A stretch of 64,000 nucleotides of DNA from Pseudoclavibacter helvolus (GTDB lineage: Bacteria; Actinomycetota; Actinomycetes; Actinomycetales; Microbacteriaceae), in contig NZ_JACHWJ010000002.1 in assembly GCF_014191305.1 (NCBI RefSeq), positions 124,001-188,000 of the forward strand, written 5' to 3'. Within the stretch, counting starts at the first letter, position 1, and each line of letters starts with the position of its first letter. The notes below the pieces were generated by a model that saw only the letters and a program-made list of their open reading frames with translations, was not told the origin of the DNA and ran no database searches. Shown piece by piece: positions 19,636 through 27,695 of this stretch. The position numbers and the translations under genes are program-made.

Positions 19636-20427
19636 ATGGCAGACAAGAACCGCGAACACATTCAGAAGCTTCGCGAGGAGGCCAACGCCATCCGCAAGCA
19701 GGAAGAAGCGCGCGCCAAGCGTGGGCGTGTACTGACACAGGTCGGCATCATCGTCGGCGCCGTCGTCGTGCTCGGCGCGATCGTGCTGCTCGCGGTGTTC
19801 GGTTCGACCTGGTTCGGCAAGAAGATCGAGATCACGGCAGACGGCACGGTCGCGGTCGGCCGGCTCGACGGCTCCACGGTCGAACAGCCCATCGAGGTCG
19901 TCGACAACTCCGCGATCGTCGTCGGGGCAGCGGATGCCCCGGTCAAGATCGACTACTACTTCGACTACTCGTGCCCCCACTGCGTGGACTACCACGAGCA
20001 GACCGGGGCCGTCTACAACGACCTCGTGGCATCCGGTGGCGCGCAGGTGACCTACCACGCCATCAACATCGTCGCGCCCTACGGCGCTGAGGCCGCCGCG
20101 GCTATCGCCGCCACGGTCGCCAACGAGCCCGGCGCGTTCTTCGAGGTGCACGACGGCCTCTTCGGCATCCCCGCCGAGACGCAGACCGGCTGGGGTCCAG
20201 CAGACTACGCCTCCGCGCTCGGTCAGCTCGGCGTCACCAACCAGCAGGCGCTCGCGGACACCACCAACGGCGAGTTCTCGAGCTGGGCAGCCTCGAACAC
20301 CACGGCTGCGCGCGCCGCCGGTGTGAACGGAACGCCCACGATCTTCATCGATGGCGAGATCCAGCAGACGCCGCCGGACGCCGCGACGCTCATGGGGCTC
20401 GTCGGCACCGCCAACACCGGCGAGTAG
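19636..20427 (+). CDS. DsbA-like membrane-anchored thiol-disulfide oxidoreductase
   Basis: Extracytoplasmic protein that introduces disulfides into secreted proteins. The order is a charged N-terminus, one transmembrane anchor (residues 33-57), then a thioredoxin fold of the DsbA_4/DSBA type with the active site C113-P-H-C116 in YFDYSCPHCVDYH, and the cis-Pro loop GVNGTPTIFIDG. GAGGAG precedes ATG 19636, which overrides the earlier in-frame ATG at 19588. A VKOR gene follows after 12 bp and would reoxidise it. Confidence 0.9.
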   Translation: MADKNREHIQKLREEANAIRKQEEARAKRGRVLTQVGIIVGAVVVLGAIVLLAVFGSTWFGKKIEITADGTVAVGRLDGSTVEQPIEVVDNSAIVVGAADAPVKIDYYFDYSCPHCVDYHEQTGAVYNDLVASGGAQVTYHAINIVAPYGAEAAAAIAATVANEPGAFFEVHDGLFGIPAETQTGWGPADYASALGQLGVTNQQALADTTNGEFSSWAASNTTAARAAGVNGTPTIFIDGEIQQTPPDAATLMGLVGTANTGE

Positions 20428-20439
20428 CGGAGTCGAGTC

Positions 20440-21087
20440 GTGACGAGCTCCCCAGAACTGGCTGAGCCTCTCGAGGACGAGCGGGGCGGCGCATCCAAGC
20501 TGCCCTGGCTCGTCCGCACGCCCAAGAACGTGGCGTGGGCGCTTGTCGTCTTCGGCGGTGTCGGGCTGCTCGCGAGCTTCTTCCTGACGGTCGAGTACAT
20601 CCACAAGCTGCAGGCGCCAACCGAGGCCCTCGTCTGCGACCTGAGCCTGTTCGTGACCTGCGGGCCAGCCATGCAGTCGTCAGCCGGTGCGATCCTCGGG
20701 TTCCCGAACATCATCATCGGGCTCGTGGCGTTCGCGGTGACGGTTGCCATCGGCGCGGGCATCTTCGCCGGCGCGAGCTACCGTCGCTGGTTCTGGGTGG
20801 CGTTCCAGGTCGGCCTCGTCGGTGCCGCGGCACTCGTCAGCTACCTGCAGTGGTACAGCGCCTTCGAGCTGGCCCGTCTCTGCCTCTGGTGCATGATCAT
20901 CTGGGCTGCGACGATTCCGCTTGTCTCGACAGGAACGATCTTCAACATGGTTCACGGGCACCTCGGTGCCGGCGCGAGGCGCGTGGGGGAGAAGCTTGCC
21001 CCGTTCCTCGTGACGATCATCATCGTCTGGTACCTGGCTGTCATCGCCGTGGTCTTCGCGGGTCTCCTGCCGTACTTCGCGGTGTAG
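20440..21087 (+). CDS. VKOR-family oxidoreductase (DsbB-equivalent)
   Basis: Bacterial vitamin K epoxide reductase homologue that passes electrons from DsbA-like proteins to menaquinone. The 215-aa protein has five to six transmembrane segments, the loop cysteines C66 and C74 (CDLSLFVTC) and the quinone-side C148-L-W-C151 motif. In actinobacteria VKOR replaces DsbB. GTG 20440 is the start, and it is co-transcribed with the DsbA-like gene. Confidence 0.92.
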   Translation: MTSSPELAEPLEDERGGASKLPWLVRTPKNVAWALVVFGGVGLLASFFLTVEYIHKLQAPTEALVCDLSLFVTCGPAMQSSAGAILGFPNIIIGLVAFAVTVAIGAGIFAGASYRRWFWVAFQVGLVGAAALVSYLQWYSAFELARLCLWCMIIWAATIPLVSTGTIFNMVHGHLGAGARRVGEKLAPFLVTIIIVWYLAVIAVVFAGLLPYFAV

Positions 21088-21127
21088 CCACCTGCTGCGT
21101 CCAAGCGCAGCGCACAGAGTGCACGCA

Positions 21128-21160
21128 AGAACCCCGGTCCGAAACTCGGACCGGGGTTCT
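21128..21160 (+). terminator. Terminator of the dsbA-VKOR operon
   Basis: Perfect 15-bp arms (AGAACCCCGGTCCGA) with a 3-base loop, 40 bp past the VKOR stop. Confidence 0.85.
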
Positions 21161-21213
21161 CTGCTGTGCGGCTCAAGAGCGCCTGAGGCTCAGGAGCGCG
21201 CGAGGCGGACGGC

Positions 21214-21840
21214 TCAGGCGATCTTTCGCTCGTCGGCGACGGAGGCACGTGCGGCGATGTCTGCCGGGCGCGGGGTCACTGTCTCGACGATGTCTTCGAG
21301 CGACTCCTCTGGCTTGAGAAACGTCTCGATTGCCTTCTGTCGTTCCTCCTCGCTGACGGGAGCGAGGCGTGCGGGGGCTTCCTGGCCCGATTCCAGGGCT
21401 GCGACGGTTCCGAGCGTGTTCTGGATGCGGCGGACGAGGTCGGCGACCATGATCTCCGAGAACATGGCGTCGTCGCCAGGCTCGCGATCGGGGCGCCATT
21501 CAAGGCGGTAGCGGCCCTCTGCCCCGAACATGTCGTCCAGGAGGAGCGTGAGTTCTTCGCGCGCCTCGTCGCTCATGATGGCGCTCGGCTCGAGGAGGCG
21601 TGGTGGTTCCAGCTCGCTGCCCGGGCGTTCAAGGCCGGAGAAGTTGGGGTGGCCACCTAGCGGCATCGCCGGGCGTGCTGACGGTGCTGAGGCGGCGGGG
21701 ATCGGCGCCGGGATGGCGCCCATATGCTGCTGCGAGGGTGCAGGAAGCGTAGCCGCTCCGTGCGGGGCGGGCTGTGTCGACTCTGTCGTCGACGTGACTT
21801 CACCCTCGGGGTGTCGCCGCTTGCGGAACCAACCGAACAC
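21214..21840 (-). CDS. Hypothetical protein, Pro/Ala-rich with acidic C-terminal domain
   Basis: 208 aa, not recognised. It starts VFGWFRKRRHPEGE, followed by about 70 residues rich in Pro, Ala and Ser. A conserved-looking C-terminal half comes next (REELTLLLDDMFGAEGRYRL; EIMVADLVRRIQNTLGTVAAL), with predicted helices and no membrane segment. GTG 21840 has AAAGGGG upstream and is preferred over ATG 21858. Co-directional with the small membrane protein behind it. Confidence 0.6.
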   Translation of the reverse strand: MFGWFRKRRHPEGEVTSTTESTQPAPHGAATLPAPSQQHMGAIPAPIPAASAPSARPAMPLGGHPNFSGLERPGSELEPPRLLEPSAIMSDEAREELTLLLDDMFGAEGRYRLEWRPDREPGDDAMFSEIMVADLVRRIQNTLGTVAALESGQEAPARLAPVSEEERQKAIETFLKPEESLEDIVETVTPRPADIAARASVADERKIA

Positions 21841-21970
21841 GGAGTCCCCTTTCTGCACAGGATTTGAGGCTCTTGTACCGGGATAGGTCTTCTGGCCCGG
21901 AATGAGACAGCACTAGTCTCACGGCGTTCGTGCGGCGCGTCGCTAGACACGCCGCACGGCGCGCGGATTG

Positions 21971-22162
21971 TTAGTCGAGCTCTAGCTTCTTCTGGTTCGC
22001 GTCGTCCATGACTGCACTGATGGCCAGCGCCGTCGAGATGCCCCAGGCGAGCCAGACGAGCACGGCCCGCCAGCGCTTCGTTTCCATCGACGTCTGCCGG
22101 ACGACGCCGACGATGCCGAAGACCGAGGACAGGATCGCGCCGTTGGTGAGGAATTTGCGCAT
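21971..22162 (-). CDS. Small membrane protein, unknown
   Basis: 63 aa with two hydrophobic segments (GAILSSVFGIVGVV, residues 8-21; RAVLVWLAWGISTALAISAVM, 32-52) and a charged tail. ATG 22162 has GGGAG nine bases upstream. Short proteins of this kind occur in Microbacteriaceae, but no function is known to me. Confidence 0.6.
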   Translation of the reverse strand: MRKFLTNGAILSSVFGIVGVVRQTSMETKRWRAVLVWLAWGISTALAISAVMDDANQKKLELD

Positions 22163-22484
22163 GGCTTCCGCTCCCTGCTTGTGTCGGGCCGCGTCGTTGT
22201 GATGGCGCCGACGTGTTGATTGACCCCGTCAGGTTAGCGGTGTCGTCTGGCTGAATCGTGAAGTGCGGTGTGAATCGCACGACGATGACGCGGGGGCATG
22301 CCCGGAGATGGCCCGGTACGATTCGCCATGTTTAAGTCAATATGACGCGTTCTTTATGTCCGGAACTAGTCAGATTGGTGCGGGCCAAGTTATCTTCAGA
22401 TCATCATTCCGCACCCCCAGTGCGGGCGATCCTCTGTGTCCGGGCACCCCAGTGCGGACACTTCCCCTCACTGAAGGCTCTTTG
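22163..22484. other. Gene-free stretch with promoter-like and repeated sequences
   Basis: 322 bp between a leftward small membrane protein and a rightward surface-protein gene, with no credible gene. It contains a local AT-rich patch (22322-22350). CCCCAGTGCGG occurs at 22415 and 22447, 32 bp apart, and a third related copy at 22498 lies just inside the coding region; the later two continue GACACTTC. The first copy also forms a short hairpin with CCGCAC. These could be regulator sites for the surface protein. Confidence 0.45.
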
Positions 22485-24004
22485 ATGAATGCTCACTCCC
22501 CAGTGGGACACTTCTCTGTCTCAATCCCCGACCGTCCGGTCGGCTTCACACGCAGGCGCATGCTTGCAGGCGCGGCCTGGGCTACGCCCGTGATCCTGAC
22601 TGCGACGGCGGCCCCACTTGCTGCCGCATCCACCTGCCAGTCGGCCTCAGGCCTGTACAACACGCGCGCCGGTGCACGTCTTCTGCACGGCTCTCTCGCG
22701 GGCATTTCGCTCAACGCCGTGACCGGACTCGCGGGCGCACCGGCGAACAACGCAGCCGGGTCTCCGCCCTTGGTCACGATGGCCGGGCCCGCCACGCTCG
22801 CACCACTTGCCGGGCCTGCCGCGGTGCTCAGCGGTGTGCTCACATTGGCGGACACCGCTTCTGGTGTTGCGAACCAGTACGCGGAGGCCAACCAGAACGG
22901 TGCATCCTTGGTGCCGTCGGCGCGGTCTCCGACGACGGCAGCATCACGCTGGACCCGAACCCCTACGAGTCGCCGGACCTCGCGCGCATCGAGCTCAAGG
23001 GAATCCTCGAGAACCTCGCAGGTTCGCCCGTCGCCGACCTTGTCAGCTCGGTGTCTGGCGCCGCGCTTGTTGTCGGCGCCGTCGGGGCGCTGAGCGAGAT
23101 CCAGGACCCCTGCTCGGAACCCGCGGCAACGCGGGTGTCGATGCTGAGCCACCTCGGGCTCGAGCTCACGAGCCCCGCGGCCGGCGCGCTCATCACTGCC
23201 CTGACAAACGCCCTGCCAACCCTCACGGTCGACACCTCGAGCATCCTCGGACCGCTCACGTCGATTCCGCTGCTCGGCAGTGTCATCAACGCGGCCAACA
23301 TCAACGTCGCCGCCTCCGTAGCTGCGGCTGACCTGCTGCAGCCCATCCCCGGTGACGGCTCGTCCACGCTCACCTTGGATGCCGCGGGCGGCGTCGCCTA
23401 CATCGACCTCGCGACACTCTTCGCCGGGCCGTACCCGGCAGGCACCCCGGGGTGGCTCAATAACCTTCCGCCGAACACCTCCCTGTTCGCCTCGGCCTTC
23501 CCGGCGACGACAGTGACCATCATCCTTGACCAGTGGGTTACAGCGTTGCTCGCTCGACTCGGGTCGATCGCAACCATCACGGTCACAACGGGCTCGCTGA
23601 CGCTGACCGGCACGCTGGCGCAGTTCGCGAACGGCACTGCGACGTTCACGACCGGAAGTGTCCTCACCAATGCGCTGCTCGGTGGCCTCATGAGCGGTGT
23701 CATGTCGGCGGTTGCGGCGAGCGTCGAGGCCGCGCTGCACGCGCTCCTCGACCCGGCGGGCCCCCTGTCTGCGGAGCTCACTGCCATCACGAACCTCCTG
23801 GCGGCGACGCTGCCGCTGTTGAGCGATGTCCTCGCGCTCACGGTCAACGCGCAGAAGCACCTCCCGGGCGCGCTGCCTTCGGCGTCGACCGTGGCAGGGC
23901 AATTCGAAGTGACGGCGCTGCACGTCGGCGTGATCGGTGCTGCCTCGGTGCTCGACCTGTCCGTTGGCCACGCCATCGCCGGGCCGAACACTCCTGGCGT
24001 CTAG
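22485..24004 (+). pseudogene. Choice-of-anchor G family surface protein, frameshifted
   Basis: The N-terminal half starts at ATG 22485 with a twin-arginine signal peptide (RRRMLAG, then a hydrophobic stretch ending APLAAAS). It continues through GSLAGISLNAV and NQYAEANQNGASL, then loses the frame at 22908-22911. Adding one G to TTGGTGCC restores GAVGAVSDDGSITL and the remaining domain to 24004, about 506 aa in all. The family is exported and often wall- or glyco-anchored; here no LPXTG or C-terminal helix follows the final GPNTPGV. Codon use looks normal on both sides, so this may be a recent mutation or a sequencing error. Confidence 0.75.
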
Positions 24005-24021
24005 CTCTCCGGGTCACCAGG

Positions 24022-24058
24022 TCGGTCAGGATGCGCGAATCGCGCGCATCCTGACCGA
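24022..24058 (+). terminator. Hairpin after the surface-protein gene
   Basis: Perfect 16-bp arms (TCGGTCAGGATGCGCG) with a 5-base loop, 18 bp past the stop. Its right arm runs into the first TetR operator. Confidence 0.75.
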
Positions 24059-24084
24059 TCGGTTGAAGTCTGACCGTTCGGTCA
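24052..24084 (+). promoter_or_regulatory. Tandem TetR operators
   Basis: TGACCGATCGGTTG (24052-24065) and TGACCGTTCGGTCA (24071-24084) share the half-site TGACCG, centres 19 bp apart, and lie 13 bp before the TetR start. This is the classical autoregulatory position. The shared spacing suggests two dimers on one DNA face, repressing the tetR-mmpL-yhgE transcript. Confidence 0.65.
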
Positions 24085-24097
24085 ATAGACTCTCCGG

Positions 24098-24712
24098 GTG
24101 AGCGAGCAGCAACCCCAGCCAGATGATCCCAGGGGCGAATCCCAGCAGGCCGAGCGGACCCGATCGGCGCACCGCCAACACCCGACCGATCTCCTGAAGC
24201 AGGCGGCGCTCGTCGAGTTCGCTGCGCACGGCTACGAGGGGGCCTCCCTGCAGGAGATCGCGAGCAAGGCTGGCTACACGAAAGCCAACCTGCTCTACCA
24301 CTTCGGCTCGAAGCAGGGCCTTTTCGAACAGGCCGTGCTCGAGGCCCTCGGCGCGTTCGAGGAGCTCGTCGACTCGCTGCAGCACCTGGACATCGGCGCC
24401 GAGGACAAACGACTCGTCGGCCCGTTCGTCGACTTCCTCCTCCAGCACCGCCTCGCCGTGCACATGTTCGTGAACCACCGCAGCACCGGAGCTGGCGAGT
24501 TCATCGCGACAAGGGTCGACCCCATCATCGAGCGGCTCGTTGCGGCGCTGTCCGACGACGACCCCGACCGTGCGCTTCGCATCGCCATCGGGCTTGCTGG
24601 TGTCACGTACTGCCTCGCCAACGAGAACATCCCTGGCGAAGCCCGCACGCAGGAGCCGACACGCGAGGAGCTCGTCGCCGCGCTCACCTTCATCTCGGCC
24701 ACGCGCCGGTAG
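24098..24712 (+). CDS. TetR-family transcriptional regulator
   Basis: 204-aa repressor with an N-terminal HTH at about 33-78 (LLKQAALVEFAAHGYEGASLQEIASKAGYTKANLLYHFGSK) and a variable helical ligand domain. It starts with GTG, and the first 30 residues are a Gln/Pro/Arg-rich extension. It lies 22 bp before the MMPL exporter gene on the same strand, so it most likely controls that gene and itself in response to an exported compound. Confidence 0.92.
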   Translation: MSEQQPQPDDPRGESQQAERTRSAHRQHPTDLLKQAALVEFAAHGYEGASLQEIASKAGYTKANLLYHFGSKQGLFEQAVLEALGAFEELVDSLQHLDIGAEDKRLVGPFVDFLLQHRLAVHMFVNHRSTGAGEFIATRVDPIIERLVAALSDDDPDRALRIAIGLAGVTYCLANENIPGEARTQEPTREELVAALTFISATRR

Positions 24713-24734
24713 CCGACAGGCAGGCAACAGACTC

Positions 24735-27695
24735 ATGGCCCTTCTTCTCTTCCGAATCGCTCGTGGCTCGTACCGTCACCCGTGGCGTGTGCTCTCCGCT
24801 TGGATCCTCCTGCTCGCCGTGGCGCTCGGCGTCGGCGTGGCCGCAGGCGGTGCGCTCAAGGAGTCGTTCGCGATCCCAGGCACTCAGTCGCAGGCGGCGC
24901 TCGACCGCCTCGGCGAGGTGTTCCCCGAGGCTGCAGGTGCAAGCGCCAGCATCGTCGTCGTGACCCCGGCGGGCGACTCCGTCGAGGCCGAGCCGTACCG
25001 GGGGGCGATCGAGGAGGCCGCCGATCAGCTCGGCGAGCTCGACGGCGTCAGCCAAGCGCTCTCGCCCTTCTCGGAGTACGCAACCGACGCGGTCTCCGAC
25101 GACGCCCAGGCAGGCATCATCCGCGTGCAGTTCGACGGCACGAGCGAGGACATCGGCGAGGAGCTCATCGCCGAGGTGACCGAGATCGGCACGTCGCTCG
25201 AGGGCTCTGGCCTGCAGGTCGGCTTCGACGGGCAGATCTTCCAGGACCTCGAGTACGGGCTCACGCCGACCGAGATCGTCGGCGTCGTCTTCGCCGCCAT
25301 CGTGCTGCTCGTGGCCTTCGGATCTGTGCTCGCCGCCGGGCTCCCTCTCGCCTCCGCCATTGTCGGGGTCGGGGTGACGATGGGCGGCATCCTCTTCGCC
25401 GCGAAGTTCGTGGTCGTCTCGAGCGCGACTCCGCTGCTCGCGGTCATGATCGGCCTCGCCGTCGGCATCGACTACGCGCTCTTCGTCGTGTCGCGCCACC
25501 GCACGCAGCTTGCAAACGGGATGGACCCGGAGGAGTCGACCGCGACCGCCGTCGGCACGGCGGGCAACGCTGTCGTCTTCGCCGGCGTGACCGTCATGAT
25601 CGCCCTGCTGGGCCTCATGATCGTCGGCATCCCGTTCCTCAACGTCATGGGCGTGGCCGCAGCCGGCGCGGTGTTCGCGGCCATGGCCGCCGTGATCACG
25701 CTTGTGCCAGCGCTGCTGGGCTTCACGGGTGAGCGGATGCGCCCCAAGGCCGGGTCTCGTGCGTTCCGTCGCGAGACGGGTGCCAATGCGAAACCAACGA
25801 TGGGCAGGCGCTGGGTGCGGCTTGTCATGAAGGCGCCGCTGGCCTTCGCGCTCGCCGTCGTGGCCATCCTCGGCACGCTTGCGATCCCCGCCCTCGACCT
25901 CAAGCTCGCCCTGCCTTCCGGTGCCTCCGAGCCGGAGGACAGCGTGGCGCACGTCGGCTACGACCTCGTCTCGGAGCACTTCGGGCCAGGCGCCAACGGG
26001 CCGCTCATCGTGATGGTCGACATCACGCAGGGAGACAACGAGACCCTGCTCGACGACCTGCAGCTCATCGCCGACCGCGTCGCAGAGGTCGACGGCGTCG
26101 AGACCGTCGGCGACCCGCTGCCGAACCTGACCGTCGACTCCGCGATCCTCCAGGTGGTGCCGTCGACCGGACCCGACGACGACGAGACGCTTCGGGTTGT
26201 CGGCGAGATCCGCGACCTCGGCGACGACCTCGAGGCCGAGACCGGCATGACAACTTCGGTGACGGGTGCGACGGCCATCGCCCTCGACATCTCCGACCGG
26301 CTCAACCAGGCGCTCCTGCCATTCGCCGCGGTCGTCGTCGGGCTCAGCTTCTTCCTGCTCATGATGGTCTTCCGGTCGATCCTCGTTCCGCTCAAGGCGG
26401 CGCTGAGCTTCCTGCTGAGCGTGTTCGCGGCCTTCGGCGTTGTCGTCGCGATCTTCCAGTGGGGGTGGTTCGCCGACGCCTTGCACGTCGTGCCCGGCCC
26501 CATCATCAGCTTTATGCCCATCCTGCTCATGGCCATCATCTTCGGCTTGGCAATGGACTACGAGGTCTTCCTCGTCTCCGGCATGCGCGAGGCCTACGTG
26601 CGCAGCGGGAACGCCAAGGAGGCCGTCGAGACGGGCTTCGCGAACGGCGCGCGGGTTGTCACCGCGGCCGCGCTCATCATGTTCTTCGTCTTCGCCGCGT
26701 TTGTGCCGGAGGGCGCTGGCGTCATCAAGGCGATCGCGCTCGGGCTCGCCGCCGGCATCTTCTTCGACGCGTTCCTCGTGCGCATGACGCTGGTGCCCGC
26801 CGTCATGGCGATGCTCGGGAATCGCGCCTGGGCGCTGCCTGCCTGGCTCGAGCGCATCCTCCCCGACCTCGATGTCGAGGGGGAGCACCTCCGCCACTAC
26901 CGCCAGAACGCCGAGTGGATGCGCGACCAGCCCAACGGCATCGCCATAGACGGCCTCGTCGCGGGTGCCGAATCGACGACAACGCGACCGGTTACCGGCG
27001 GAATCGAACGCGGCGGGGTGCTGCTCGTCGAAGGGCAGCTCGCCGAGCGTCGGCTGCTCGCGGCGACCCTCGCCGGCCGCATCGCCCCCGTGAGCGGGCA
27101 CGCCCACGCGCACGGGCACCTCACGCCCGGCGACGAGAGCGCGCTTATGCGTCGCGTCGCCGTCGTGGACGCCTCGACCCTCGACTCCAGGTCTGCGGAG
27201 CTCACGGTGGGGGCGCTCCTCGAGGAGCGCCTGCGGCTCGGCCGCGGTGCCGCGGGCGGATCGGTGCCGCCTGCGCTCATCGAGCAGGGGATCGCCGAGA
27301 TCTCGGCCGCCGCTGCCCGGCTGCGCGACGGCTCGCCGCGCGTGCAGGCAGACACGAGCCTCGGCGAGCTCCGGCCCGCCTCCCGTGGCGTCGCGCTGGC
27401 ACGCATCGCACTCGCGGAGGGGCCAGAAGTTCTGATCCTCGACCTCGGCCCCGGAGCCGAACCAGAAGTGACGACCCGCCTCGCCGCGTCCCTCCTCAGG
27501 GAGGCGAGCGCGCTCGCCGCGCCTGAGACGACCATCGTCCTCGGGCTTCCAAGCGGGCTCGACCCCGCCGCCATCGTGGGCGAGGTGCGCCGGCCCGCAG
27601 GCCGCATCCGCCTCGATGCCCCACCCGCTGCGTCCGCAGGCGCACCGCAACCCACGCACGAAGCAACCAGCGCGCACAAGGGAGCACTCGCATGA
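24735..27695 (+). CDS. MMPL/RND exporter with C-terminal ABC-ATPase-like extension
   Basis: RND-superfamily exporter. Residues 1-720 hold two repeats of one helix, a large extracytoplasmic loop and five helices. The helix motifs GIDYALFVVSRHR and AMDYEVFLVSGMREAY carry the Asp-Tyr pairs of MmpL proton relays. After about 740 comes a cytoplasmic segment resembling a decayed ABC ATPase: GGVLLVEGQLAERRLLAATLAG stands where a Walker A would be but lacks GxxGxGK, SRGVALARIALAEGPEVLILDLG recalls the signature and Walker B, and ETTIVLGLPSG recalls the H loop. ATG 24735 is chosen; its stop overlaps the YhgE start by 4 bp. Confidence 0.85.
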   Translation: MALLLFRIARGSYRHPWRVLSAWILLLAVALGVGVAAGGALKESFAIPGTQSQAALDRLGEVFPEAAGASASIVVVTPAGDSVEAEPYRGAIEEAADQLGELDGVSQALSPFSEYATDAVSDDAQAGIIRVQFDGTSEDIGEELIAEVTEIGTSLEGSGLQVGFDGQIFQDLEYGLTPTEIVGVVFAAIVLLVAFGSVLAAGLPLASAIVGVGVTMGGILFAAKFVVVSSATPLLAVMIGLAVGIDYALFVVSRHRTQLANGMDPEESTATAVGTAGNAVVFAGVTVMIALLGLMIVGIPFLNVMGVAAAGAVFAAMAAVITLVPALLGFTGERMRPKAGSRAFRRETGANAKPTMGRRWVRLVMKAPLAFALAVVAILGTLAIPALDLKLALPSGASEPEDSVAHVGYDLVSEHFGPGANGPLIVMVDITQGDNETLLDDLQLIADRVAEVDGVETVGDPLPNLTVDSAILQVVPSTGPDDDETLRVVGEIRDLGDDLEAETGMTTSVTGATAIALDISDRLNQALLPFAAVVVGLSFFLLMMVFRSILVPLKAALSFLLSVFAAFGVVVAIFQWGWFADALHVVPGPIISFMPILLMAIIFGLAMDYEVFLVSGMREAYVRSGNAKEAVETGFANGARVVTAAALIMFFVFAAFVPEGAGVIKAIALGLAAGIFFDAFLVRMTLVPAVMAMLGNRAWALPAWLERILPDLDVEGEHLRHYRQNAEWMRDQPNGIAIDGLVAGAESTTTRPVTGGIERGGVLLVEGQLAERRLLAATLAGRIAPVSGHAHAHGHLTPGDESALMRRVAVVDASTLDSRSAELTVGALLEERLRLGRGAAGGSVPPALIEQGIAEISAAAARLRDGSPRVQADTSLGELRPASRGVALARIALAEGPEVLILDLGPGAEPEVTTRLAASLLREASALAAPETTIVLGLPSGLDPAAIVGEVRRPAGRIRLDAPPAASAGAPQPTHEATSAHKGALA

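Noticed and set aside
24690-27677. 995-codon open frame antisense to the MMPL gene
   Set aside because: His/Arg/Asp-rich shadow with no domain; the plus-strand gene has clear MMPL motifs.
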